A stretch of 64,000 bases of DNA, from assembly GCF_023101765.2 (NCBI RefSeq), contig NC_064238.1:3470001-3534000 (forward strand), read 5' to 3'. The translations under genes and the position numbers were made by a program. Shown here one piece after another: positions 50,001 to 62,200 of the stretch. The DNA is from Spodoptera frugiperda. Its lineage: Eukaryota; Arthropoda; Insecta; Lepidoptera; Noctuidae. The notes beneath the pieces are model-generated. The model saw only the letters and a list, made by a program, of their open reading frames with translations, searched no databases and had not been told where the DNA came from. The first letter of the stretch is position 1; each line of letters begins with the position of its first letter.

Positions 50001-53000
50001 AATAAAAATCTATTTAGTATGTCAGTTAGATAATGAAAATAAAAGATTACAATACTTAGATAATACGAATCAAAGTTTAGGAGCGGGAGCAAATAAATTG
50101 TAGAACCTAGAAGTGACGTCACGCGATATTTCAAATTGATATATCTTTGAAAGTGTTTGTTTCCGTAAGAAAATGTAATATTTTAAAATAGTCTACAGAA
50201 TGGACATTATTGCCACTTCTATGATCCAATTGTAGGAGGCACGAGAACGACAGTTAGATTGGTTGATATTGTTTTTACTGTACATTATTAAAAATGCCAC
50301 AACAATTTTTGACCGTATTTCGAATAAATGTAGAACAATAAGCAAATTCTACGTACGATCCAGAATAAAGAAAAACAATATTTCGCTATACTCGTATTTT
50401 TATCGATAAAAAACTTTATGCAAACAATATGTTATATCGAGTTATTATTTTTTCCTATTAATTTCTGAAATAACAAAAGTAAAGTTGTAAGTAAGTATAC
50501 GTAACAATATAATGAATATTGAGCATCGAAGTTATTTAATAACACGACAAAAACACAACTAAAACTAAAAGAATTTTAATAAAACTTTTCTCATTCATTC
50601 TTGAAATAATGGAGAACTGATCGTTGGATAAGTTATTTATATTTGCGCTTGTGAGTGAAGAAATAAATAATAAAATATGCTTGGCCCGCTACCCAGGACT
50701 CTGCAAGGATCAAATTCGGGCGCAGACTACTTATCCAATATTGATGTTTGAAGTGTACACAAAAATATGAGAGATAAATAGAGATGTATCAGAAATTTTG
50801 GACGTTTGGCCTAAATTACGGTTTCGGCGTAACGTATTTTTTTAAGTTAAGAAGGTACGGTTATATAACCTTTGCGTAATTCATGAAAAATGTATAGGCT
50901 TATGATGTAGTACAAATTAATCTTCTTAAAGATTACATTAGCTATACTCCCATGTAGATGCCTAAATGTCGTTAATTTAAAAGCCATAAACCTCACAAAC
51001 AACCATATATGAACTCCTGACTCCCTCCTACGTGGCATGTGCTATGATTCCGGACGACACGAACGAGTCTCAAATTGACACTGGTAATCTGTTTGCAAAA
51101 ACGTTTGCCCACAGCTTTCCGTTGTTGACACGTTGGAGTAATGGACGCAGGATGTCCATTCGGTTTTATGTCAAGTTCCATTATTCCTTTCTACTCTGAG
51201 TTTTCACTGAAACTAATGCTGGGATACCAAGATACAGGCTGTGTCAAGTTTAGAGTTACTTCGATCGCATTTGTACTTATGTTTACATTCCTTAATTCCA
51301 TATTTGTGTGTGATGTAACTTACTGTGTGTCAAATAAATAAAAATTCAAAAAGATACCAAATTAGTTAGTATCTTTAACGGCCTCGTAAGTAACCTACTG
51401 TATACGTAGTTGACTGCGCAACGTTCGATGTGTCGCGTGTCACTATTCTTGAAAGTAAGTCCTCAGCGTTACTTAAAACCAGTTGAGTTTCCACGTCAAA
51501 CAGTTGCGAGAGTAAGTCGTTATACATAATAATAAATTAACTGCACAGTTTTGTCTGCATAGTTGGTGTAGTGGCTGGGCAACTGGCTACTCAACTGATC
51601 TGAGCAACACTTTGTGTGATCCACGAATTGTTGTTGCGGGTCTGGATGTGATGTGTGTATGTGAAATTGCACGTTTATAAACATTTTTTAATAACTCGAG
51701 TTGCACGAGAGATATAATACAAAAAGAAACTGATATAATTTTCTTTCACGTCACCTGTGTATCTTCTCCGTTGCGAGGCGCGCGCGTAGCACAGTAGCGC
51801 GCCGAGGAAGAATAGTGACGATAACATCTCTGCGCGGCCCACCACGCCTGTCACCTGTCGACAATATTTTTTATATTAATATTTATTTGTAATATATAAA
51901 CTTATAGAATAGATTCTGGGCTTTCTATCGAACAATGGTACCTATAGTTTTTTGTGTGGATACATACGTACCTATAACTAAGTTGACTAATGAAATAGAT
52001 TTTTGTTAGTGTTATTAGACCCAATATGTCGTAATGAAAGGTGCTTTAAGAACCCTCCCTATACTAAAAAGTACGGGTTAAAACAAGATGTATGTTTTTT
52101 CAACAGCTCGCCTCTCACGCCTAGTTGTTACTTACAAACCAGAATATTACTTTTTTACGACGTTTCCAAGTAAAACCTTTAGTTTACAACGCGAGCTAAG
52201 AAAAAAGGGACAAGTTCAGAAGGCGCCGTAAAGATTGCAAAAATAGCGAGGACGGTGGCACAGTCTATAAAATAGCAAACGTGGTTAAGGCTTACCGGGC
52301 CCGCGTTCACGACTTCATTACACTGAGCGAACTACAAACACATTTTCTCTACTCTGTGATCCTCGCGAAATAGCTTCACAACTTTACTTAGACAAGAGGA
52401 CTTTTCAAAAGTAAATGACTCTGGGAACGTTGTACAGTAATGCCATTGAAATGACCTCAGACATTTTTTCTAGGAATTTATAAACACACGTGGGTCGGCA
52501 AACGATTTTAAACCTACGCATTTTAAAAATGAAACCTGTAATAAAACACTTGACTTGCTTTATAATTAAATAACTCGAGTTGCACGAGAGGTTCAGGTTT
52601 AAAATTGGATACTTTATAATCCTCTTTAAAAATGCAACACATAAAGCGCCTGCGTTTTGAGAGTATTTTCAAATAATTTTCATCAACGTAAAAATAAGTC
52701 ACGCCGTATAAAATACGACATAATAAAAACGAATTTTTCTAATTGCAATGCTGACATAAACGAAAAGTTTAAAGATCGTCAAGTTTACAACTGACAGGAC
52801 GTAAAATTCGTCATGCGAGTTCATGAGAACGGGTGCCGTAAAGTAGCGTACCGACCGACGGCCGTAACGGCCACAGGTATAGCCATCGTTCAGCAACCGT
52901 TTTTCAGAAACAAATATAAACATGAGTAATTGAGTACGGTACCATATGTATGTACCCTTCAAATTGCAGCTTCACTTTTAGTGTGAGAGTAATAAAGGAA

Positions 53001-55665
53001 AAAATGTAAAAGACCTATGTCCTGTAGTTAGATCAGAAAAGGTTTATGATAATGATGATGAGGAGGAGAATAAAATGAAGGTATTAAGTATTACTTAGGG
53101 CTGATTTTTCAATGAACAGTTAATCTTATCTGTTTTTAGTATGGAAGAAATTGTCAAAGATCCAAAAAATATTCCTCAGATAAAATTATCTGGCTATTAT
53201 TATATATTATATAATAATAGCCATATAGATATTTTCCCTATTTTGTATATGGGAAAATCGGCCCGTAATGGAAGAAGCTCTAGATGATTATAGCAGGTAA
53301 GTAATGTTAAAAATATAACTGATACACACAATAAAATAATATTTCAGAATATGTACAAAATAATGTTTTTCTATCCAAAGTTAATCTATAAAAGTTAATA
53401 CTGATTCGAGAACTACGTTATCCGTAATCGGCTAACAACGAAAACATGGTCGGATTGATCGTTGCACAGCTATAAACAGAGAATCGTTTTGAAAAACGCT
53501 TGCTCGACGTACGGTCGTCAGCGTGTCGTATTTTTTTATGTCGGGCATAAAGTTAATTTCACCCGGAGATGCACTGTGCAGGGGAGCGAATAATACTACC
53601 ACTACTAACTTATAAAACTCCGTCATTTTCATAAAAAAGGGATTCGAGTATTTCCTTTGAAATGAATTATGAGGGTTAATTTGGTATGCCTGCTATGGTT
53701 TACGTTAATAAAGTAATTTTTATTTAACAAATTTTGAAAGAATACTCTTTATCCAAGCTTATTACCTAATAGTTTTGTGTTTATTACCTAACACGAAACG
53801 ATTAATTCAACACAGCATAGAAATTCAAATATCACAATCTACACGAAAACAGAGAAACATTTCAACGCGAACATCTTATATTTGCGAATAAAATTCTTCA
53901 GTTCAATACCTTCAATGTGCTAGACAGAAAATACAAGAGCGCTTGTCACCGAAAGAAATTGGCATCGTAAAACGTACGTGAGGTGGCCTAGGACTTGCAT
54001 CCCGCACATAAAATGCACAAATACCTAGCTACTGAGGCAGCGACTGCTTCCTAATGTAGCGTTATGTACTGGCCGAGCGACATTTTAGAGCTCTTGGAAA
54101 TATCGCCCCAACTGCTATTTGTAAATGATGGGCTTTTTAGGAGAATGCACGGTTTTGAAGTCTGGTGAATGTTTAGAAAAGACATATAATGTCTGAAATA
54201 AAATGATAATTGAGTGTTGTACGTATAACACACGTTAAAACATAACTTAACAACAAATGAATCCAAAAGAAAGAGTTTAACGTTGCAATGAAAAACTTTA
54301 AAATATGATGCAATATTTGAATCGAATGAAAACAACAAGCGAATGGAATAACGAACCAAATATGCGGTGAAATCGAAAAATCACAACGGATACTGTCATA
54401 CACAGCGTGTTGTTATTTCGAACACAAAACGTTTAAATCTGGAATGAATATTAACCGAATGCCATCCGATACAACATATTGGCTCGGATCAAAGTTATAA
54501 AACCATTTCAAAACACCCATATGCAACGTCTGAAAAAATTTGCAGTTCAGCGATAAAAAAGATTGAATTAAGGAAATTTTCCAACCGATGAAGCAACTTT
54601 TAATAAAAGCATGCAATGTTCAAAATTGGTTTAATGACGACCGAATTTAATCAGCCTTCCATTAAGACCTTTTTAAGCCATCTTTTGTGAAAAATGTGTC
54701 GATAAATAACTTTTCGAGGATCCCTTTAAAGGGAAGACAAAGGAAGACCCTCGTTATTATATGAACCCAAATTATAGGAATCATATTTTGGGATCAACGC
54801 TCCCCGTTATATATTTGTATGTTTGCAAGTTAGTGCCTTATAGCTCAACGGGTTCCATGACGACCCCAATCTTAATAATTTGAGAAGGATACACATCCCT
54901 CACTATTTTTAGGGTCCTGTTGACGAATCAGACAGCTCCTTTGTATGTCGTACGCACAGTGACTACTGTTTGACGTGTGAATAATTCATGGGGAAATCTA
55001 GTTTTCGCAGTAATAAGTGACCCTTCCTACGTCCTCGGATACAATGGTACCAGCTTATTTTTGCCTTCTTATAAATCATTGACAACTCCATCTAGTTGTA
55101 CTGCTCGGTATATTGGAAGGCCCTTATCCTCAAGAGATACAATAAAATCTGTAACCTAACTTTATTTACTTTCGATCTGTCATTTTATATATTAGTTAAT
55201 GTAACAGAGGGATAATTTATTGATATAGATCGATGTCTGTTTCAATATCCGTCTTTTAACTAAAATTTTCCACCTAGTAAAGATTATATTAGGGAATAAG
55301 AAATTGTATATTCTTAGTAATCGTATAAACACCAGTATTTATGTATAATATGCGGTATTTCTGACACTCTAAAACCGACTATTCTTGTATCAAACTTTAC
55401 TATTAATATTCAAAACATCTTCTGAAACATCCAAAGGGCTTAAAACTGTAACCGACATAAAAGGTACATTCACAAAGCGAGACCTGGCTTAAGCCTAAGT
55501 AAACATTCATAGTTGGAAAGAGCCACACATCACTCACGATAGACACTTGACAAGGTACACTATACCTATAAAAATGTACTCACCGCCTCAGTATGAATAG
55601 GATGAACAGCAAACAAGATGGCGGCGACGAAACTCGCGAACTCCGGCAGGAACATTGCACACACC
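44087..55665 (-). CDS. Tmtc3: Transmembrane and TPR O-mannosyltransferase TMTC3, N-terminus outside or unresolved
   Basis: Ten exons, 5' to 3': 55665-55584, 51854-51755, 49870-49755, 48350-48133, 47046-46842, 46479-46216, 46125-45640, 45533-45347, 45035-44755, 44464-44087. Phases agree throughout; about 771 residues are visible. TMTC proteins add O-mannose to cadherin-type domains in the ER. The membrane half shows AVHPIHTEAVTGVVGRAEM (family active-site loop region), MLCKEQGITVTGVCVVYE, HVMGAQLPVFTRFDNPA, LPALNAWLLTLPEALCCDW and LPASNLFFPVGFVVAERVLY. The C-terminal half is TPR repeats (NAKLYNNVGHALEAEGKYAE; NERVHFNLGMVCMDEGDAEC; APHEHYIQRHLAVVRARR). TPR sequence and the APHE-YIQRHL ending match TMTC3 best among TMTC1-4. 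Roughly the first 90-100 residues are not found and should lie upstream. The C-terminal tail is doubtful: in the frame used it is Pro/Thr/Arg-rich and stops at 44087, whereas another frame gives a more protein-like tail stopping at 44130-44132. Confidence 0.92.
46611..46751. mobile_element. PIF/Harbinger-like MITE, 141 bp
   Basis: The left end gggtccgttcatatccgacg and the inverted right end gagtctgtttatatctgacg form terminal inverted repeats of about 32 bp with about eight mismatches. TTA flanks both sides (46608-46610 and 46752-46754), the 3-bp target duplication typical of that superfamily. It lies in a TMTC3 intron. Confidence 0.75.
47090..47388 (+). mobile_element. Noctuid retroelement fragment with A-tail
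   Basis: It carries gtgcgactgccggacaaggg, tgggctcaccccctattata, gaagtgggtgtacattgtat and ggggataaaaggcgtgacgt and ends gcaaaaaaaag. I recognise this as a common noctuid SINE/LINE tail. It is in a TMTC3 intron. Confidence 0.65.
48525..48775. repeat. Interspersed repeat copy B (related to 36420-36665)
   Basis: It shares atgtagctatgctac, gatgtaatagctaa and tttccactgatactaagct with copy A. It also holds a perfect hairpin, catccacttcaacgta / tacgttgaagtggatg (48718-48733 and 48737-48752, 3-base loop). It is in a TMTC3 intron. Confidence 0.8.
51555..51690 (+). mobile_element. tRNA-derived SINE copy
   Basis: Head gttggtgtagtggctgggca, then gagcaacactttgtgtgatc, cgaattgttgttgcgggtct and tgcacgtttataaac. 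The order matches the - strand SINE at 26532-26727; the B-box part is shortened. It is in a TMTC3 intron, antisense to the gene. Confidence 0.75.
53098..53264. mobile_element. MITE with palindromic core, about 167 bp
   Basis: The ends gggctgatttttc and gaaaatcggccc are inverted copies. The middle holds a palindrome at 53191-53223 with 15-bp arms (tggctattattatat) around att. It is in a TMTC3 intron. Confidence 0.7.
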
Positions 55666-57720
55666 CTGTAACAGAATAACTAGGTCACTGGATGGATAAA
55701 CAGGCTGAATATGTCGCGGTCTTGTTTTTGTTGGTACACTGTGTTTAGGTACTGCCTCATTTGTACACCGCTTTCCATTGTTACTGGCCTCTATGAGAAC
55801 TTGGATTCTATAGCCGGAACGATTGTATTATGTTAAGTCGATATTCTCAGTGCTACCAAACATTTCGAAATTATGCTCATTATTTAGTGTACTCGACAAT
55901 ATGTTTAACAACAGCACCAAAGAAAGTGTTTTATAAGCACACTTTTGCATACAATTTCGAGCAATGATATTACGTCCAGTTGAGTACCATAAGCATCCTT
56001 TTATAAGGCTACGACGCCATTGAAAAAAAGGGGGTGATGTTTACAATAACCGAATGGAGTTATTACCAATCAAGAACAGTATGTCAGTGGTATCAGTTAC
56101 AAATTGAACCGGTACTCGATTGATGTTTGGCGGGAACGGATTGTAGGTTTTGTGAAACGTTTGTGGTGTACTCCGAAACGTGGATTCCAATGAAATATAC
56201 ATAAACAACAATGATCTGCGGTATGTCTGAATTGTTTGTCTATTTTGTAAAGTGGTTTCATATTGTTTGTTGTGAATGGCAGTCAATGGTAAGGGGTTAT
56301 TTTTCTGTGTTAGTAATGTTCAGTATACAGTTGTCTATTCGATTGATCTTGGTAATCTTATTGTAAACTGTAAACTTGTTAAGAAATATCTCAAAAAGAA
56401 AAATACGTTTCAAAATTGGCAATCTAAAAAATCTTAATAAGAGCCGACCAGCTCTTACACCAGAATAAAACCTTAAAAACAGTTGGAGAAGGTAATTGTT
56501 AGCGTTTCCACCGCTTTATTTCTATTGGGTAAGCAGCGTTGAGCCGTGAAAACTTTTGTGGTTTCATTTCGCACGCACGCTCGCACGTCAGACCCGCTAA
56601 ACTTTTAATAGACGGATTTTTATGTTTACTTCTATATGGAAAACTTTAATGACTTGTTTATAACGGATTAGTACGACAGCGTGGGGTAAAGTTTGATTAG
56701 AAATCACTTTATGCTGTTTATCGGCTTTGTTATTCTGTACAAATTTGGTTTTTATATTTTGTAATTTCATATATTCATGATAACATGGTTTTTATTGTAA
56801 TGTGAGAAATACGTAGTACAGACTCATTCCGCTTTATAAGATCAATTTAGAACGTAGTAGCACCGGTTAAGTAAAATGTCACGTAATCTTTATCCAACGA
56901 TATTTTCTCGTGAAAAACGTTCTTTGGAATAAGAAATATTCGTTATTCGATTCTCCAAAGTAGAAAGGAACTTCTTTCAGTCCGGAGCTATCTACAACGT
57001 GTGACATAAGTGATGTCCGATCGAAGCCAAGTTAATGTCGAATGTCACTTAGTAATATCACCCGGGATCGGTGATGTAATGCCCTCTCAGAGGCGAACGG
57101 AGTAAATTAGGCGTCATAAATTGGCCACCCATCACATTGACGGTGCGGTCGACACCATAATTTAATCACACGGATCGGACGATCATGTCATTATCTTTAC
57201 TGCGCACAGCTTCCAAACGTTTATTTGGGTTAGTTAGCTTTGCCTACAAATTGGAAGCTGTTAATAGCAATTAAACCAAAATAAACGTTCAGTTGTGTTC
57301 AATAAAACACAAAGTACAAAGTAACATTGTGAAGATACTAAATTGAGAAAGTTATAACAGAAACGAAACAGGTAATAACAACAAACCGCGAGGGACTGTC
57401 GACTCAGTTATCAACACCACTTTAAAATTGAGTTGTCAATTTTTATCGCCGTCTGGGCTCTCGTGGAATATACAGTGCAGTTTATACGTCCAGACCATGT
57501 GAATTGTGGAAGTCGAATGACAATAATTGGGCAAGTTTGTCCGGTGGCGCCGCCGCGTGGCGTGCGACCGCAACTTTGCCGCAGAGGTGGAACAACGGCT
57601 AATTGAGACTAACGCGGCGAAGGTGCTCCCGACGGCTAACTTCTGCCGGAATTAAGGCACTCGTTAGTGACTTTTTGCGAATCTGACGAAATCTCTTGCG
57701 AAGTTGTTGAAAAAACATTT

Positions 57721-57852
57721 ATGGATAGTTTGTTCGAGAAGCGCGCACCTAATGAGCTCCTCTCAATCGATACGCCTTTGACGGCGATAGCGACTTGTTT
57801 CGTAATTGTGACGATCTGTTTTATGTTCGTCGTTTTATATAGAAAGTTTTAA
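57721..57852 (+). CDS. Candidate small ORF, 43-residue single-pass membrane peptide
   Basis: The ATG at 57721 opens a frame to TAA at 57850-57852. The peptide starts MDSLFEKRAPNELLSIDTP, continues with a hydrophobic stretch of about 20 residues (LTAIATCFVIVTICFMFVVL) and ends YRKF, as expected of a membrane anchor with a short basic cytosolic end. The frame stays open upstream to 57640, where it meets a stop at 57637-57639; no earlier in-frame ATG exists. It follows a GC-rich block that could be a promoter or 5' UTR. I do not recognise the family. It could be chance, or a terminal exon of an unseen gene. Confidence 0.3.
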   Translation: MDSLFEKRAPNELLSIDTPLTAIATCFVIVTICFMFVVLYRKF

Positions 57853-59233
57853 TGAAACTACTTGAACAACTTAGTAGACTAAACGACGTACAGGAATCTT
57901 AGTGGAAGTAACGTTAGCTGTAAAAAGTTTAATCATACTTTTGATGTGAAGCTCTGTTCCGTGTTTGTGTATCAGAGTGTTTATGGGAGATGTTATGTGC
58001 GTCATATTAATTATGATCCTTTTGAGCTCTGAATATTGAAGCTATAAATATGTTAATTCACATTTGAATAGGCATAAATTTATATAACATAACCTAGAAT
58101 ATTTTCGATATTAGATAATAATATTGGCATTATGGTGTATTACCAACCACAGCTTAGCCATCTCTTAACTAAGAGTTACTTAAAGTGAGAAAGCACTTAA
58201 ACCAACCCCTTACTTGTACTGTTAGGTGACAGTCATAAATTAATAAAAACAAAAATTACGTCAATTGCCATCTGTTTTAGTTTCTTAAAAATTTGGAAGG
58301 GTTGATAAAGACGTGCATTAGTCCTTTATTGGTGGTATTTTATTGCTACGTTCGTTATATACGTATTTGCATACTAATCCTAATTATACACAATTACATT
58401 AAACATTACTATTAGTTACTAATTAGGTGATAATTATGCAAATAGATCGGTACAGCCTGAATAACGTTGTTGCCAATTTATATGTATAAGTAATCAATCA
58501 ATGCTAATACATTTCAGCTCTTTCTTAAGTTTATGTTGATATATCCATTGAACTTGTATTGAAACAGATTACAGAATACAAAGTACAAGACGATATGGTT
58601 TCTCTTCGTTCAATTCCAATTTTTGTAAATTGGCCTAGTATATGTAAGTATAACTGATGGTATGAGTACGGTATATACGTTAATGTATTGCATCCCTACT
58701 GGTGTATAGTGGATGGTATGAGAGGGGGGAGGGGGGTCCCATACAGTAACGTGTTACGTGACGTTCCAGACATAATGGTTTCATTAATTAGTCCGACTAT
58801 CTCATTACTATGATTATTTTTACTCTGACCAACTACGATATAGCAAACATAAAAATAAATATTCACCAAAATAAAATTAACATTTCAGACATTTCCGCAG
58901 AAGTTTAATATCAAAGAGCTCCATTTAGAATGTTACTTTAATTACGTTAAAGCGTTTAATAATAAAGATTTTTCGAGAATCTATGTTGGGTAATAATTAA
59001 TTATTAATTTGTAAAGAAAAACTTCCAGTTCATTCGAAATAAACGTCGCCCACGACACTCACCTACGACTATTTCTCGGAATCCCTTTGTACATAATACC
59101 ATAACACTCGATTATACTGATCTTTTCTATCGATAAAGTGTTGTTCACTCTGAATATCGATTACGCTAAAACTGTTCATGTAGGGTCACTCTGTTCGGAG
59201 CTTGTCGCGCCGCTGACGTAGGTACAAACAGCT

Positions 59234-59297
59234 TGTGTAGCACTTACGTAGCGCTGCGTAGCCGGTGTCGTAGCACTTGCGTAGCGCTACTGTAGCG
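59234..59297. repeat. Short tandem repeat, two units of about 32 bp
   Basis: Units 59234-59265 and 59266-59297 share gtagcactt, cgtagcgct and gtagc motifs (tgtgtagcacttacgtagcg against tgtcgtagcacttgcgtagc). They are locally GC-rich in AT-rich surroundings. Confidence 0.75.
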
Positions 59298-62200
59298 ATT
59301 ATTAAAACGTACTCTATACACTGTTGAGTAATTTTCAATCTACATAAAATGAGTTAGGAGGCTTGTACAGATTCTGTGAGCAGTCAGATGAAATGATCTG
59401 ATTACCACAAAAACATCAAAAAGAAAATGTGATACGAAATTGTTCAAACAGCAATTTATGTATGTATAAGTATAATTAAGGTGCTTGTTCGTTTGAACAC
59501 TGAATTCCAGGAAGCCTAGTCATTTATATCACAAATATTTTACATAGGAAAACCTTAGATTGAAATAGCACAAAATCTATTATTTAATTAAACATCTACT
59601 AGTATAACGTCCAGTTTCTATATAACTAACAATTAAGTGGATTACATAGGAACACGCTTTTATTCCCCGAAGGTATAGTACACCAAAATTACGATTATAA
59701 TTTCTAAGTAACAAAGGGCGAGTGTATAGCCGTCCAGACTCCGAGCTACCGAGAATTTCGTAATGGAAAAACCCAATAACAATTTGATATTCGACCGTAA
59801 TTATTTTAGAATTAAGCTGTCAAATTAACAACGATGTTATCAGGTAGCTAAACTATAGTTAATTGCTTGGGAAGTGGATTGTTTAATGATGGCAGTTCGC
59901 AAAAGGTGATAGTGCCCAGTGGCCATCAGACACATCGCGTGACCTGAGTATACTACGCTACATTACATAGCCGCAAAAAATAGGTGTGATTTGCTGCAAA
60001 TACGTTTACGTCACATGTCAGGAGCGCTCAACATTTTTTTGTTAAGTTAATTACGAAAACCAAACAAAACGTAAGAAAATTATTTCAATAAAAGTTTCCT
60101 TAGCAAACAACGTTCTTTATTACAAAATACAGAAAAGTCATTTCAATTTTGTTATTATATTTTTATTCCAATTCCTTTTCTTATATTTTTAATGTTGGTC
60201 AGGCTTGTCTCAACAAAACAGGAGTCTCCTGTTTCCTGATTAGCGATGGCGTGTCGGCAAGGTCTCTTTTATTTTTTAATTTACTTTAGTGAGTCCCTAA
60301 TGGCTAGAGACACTCGTTCACTGTACCAGAAATTTTCCATAAACTTCAGTGAGGCAAATAAGGACGAAATAAAAAGGTAAATACGTACTTAACGTTCTTA
60401 TTTTGTTTCCGAAAAAATAAAATGTTAGGTAGATAATTATGATAACAATCCGTCTCTATATAAGCGTTGTTAAAGTAAAATAGAAAATTACATACCTATA
60501 TTTCATTTGATACATGACAAGTGACAGATGAAAGAAGTCGCACATAGATCGACAAACAATGACGTAATAAATCCTACATTGCAAATGTGAAGTTTACATG
60601 CGAATAAACATGGATAGAAAATCCCAATGAACAACTGTTGGGCAGAAAACCCGCCAGGCACGATCACTTAGCCTGGTCGGAGGATCCCCCATTTCTTAGG
60701 AAACTCTCTATTCCCTAAGCTAGTAATTCGAAAACCAAGAATAATACTGTATTAAATCTACACGTTGCCCTGAAGGTATCGTGTTTCTTGTGATAGGTAA
60801 GGGGTCTGTCTATCATTGGACATCGCGTGTGCACTGGAAATAGGTGTGATTTACGCTCTATTGCCACCCACTGACAGACACAGTGATATGGTAGTAATTG
60901 GATGGAACTTTAGTATTTAAAACATAATGTAGCTTGATATCTTTTGTTTAGTTATGTTATAAGTAATAGAGATCATATTACCATACACCGAACATGATTC
61001 CAGAAATCGTTTGAAACTCTTCTGTTAAATGGTTTAAATAAAACGTTTCCAAGTTTGGTATTCGGAAACCAGTCTTAAGCAGTTTCAACTGTATTTTACG
61101 TGAAGTAACTGTCATTTGCATTCTGGAGATGAAATAACCGTGATGTTTTTAAATGTGAAAGCTTTTCGTTGACAGTCGTTTCAGATTTCAAAGAAATGTT
61201 CCAAAGGTTGAGCTACTCTGTTTCTGACATTAGTTCTCCACAATATTTCAAGTATTTTAATGGAAAGTAGGTACTTTTAATGTTCCTAGAACAGTAACGT
61301 AAAGTGCTATTCCTAAGAAATAATTCGAAATAGATTTTAGATTGGATTTCTACTTTTACGTATTTTGTTATTCATTTCTACTATTTCAACGTGACGGCTT
61401 CTTAGAAATAGTAAGTTATTCAGTTTATAAAAGTCGATTGATTTGAAACGATAAACGACCAGTTTGTCTTTAGGGTTGGTTTCTAGTCAGAATTGTTACA
61501 TATAATTTTAACAATTTTGTATATATTTAAGAATTCTGTCTCTAGTAGCTAAATCCATTGACGGGTAATATCATTTCAAAATAACTGCATCTCTGCCTTC
61601 TCATAACAGGCGAGATATTGCATATGTATGTAGGTACATAACATTATGTGTTATCGTTAAACCCCAGTCAAACTCCCTACCGTAGTGACTACACATTTTC
61701 CTATCACGTTGTACATTTTTGGTCGTTAATCGGTAACAGGCAGTTAAAGTTTGGTAACTGCAGCAGTTTGCCGCTAGTACGAGTAACTTCATGTCAACAT
61801 TCACTGAGCAACGAATAGTTAATACTTTCATATACAGACTATTTCTATATAACTCTCAATTTGGCAGAAATAAAGCTGTGCTTCTGTAAAATATTTGTTC
61901 TCGTTTTTTGGCTTACTAAAGCTTTTGGCAAGCGTTTCTGGCTAGGAATGCGTGCGAGGATATTTCTGTTAGGTATGTAGTTTGATTTTGTTAAGCGCCT
62001 GTGAAATAGGAACCCGAAATGGTATTTTGTATCTCGATGGAGCTCAATTTGGTTATTAACATTTCCGAAATGGAACTCACTGAATATTTTGCATGTGGGT
62101 AGCAACCCACATACAATGCAATAAAATGGAAGACCATTCGAATTCTAATAACGAGTATTTTTATAAAAGAAATAAGTAATATTTCTGTTATAGAAATACA

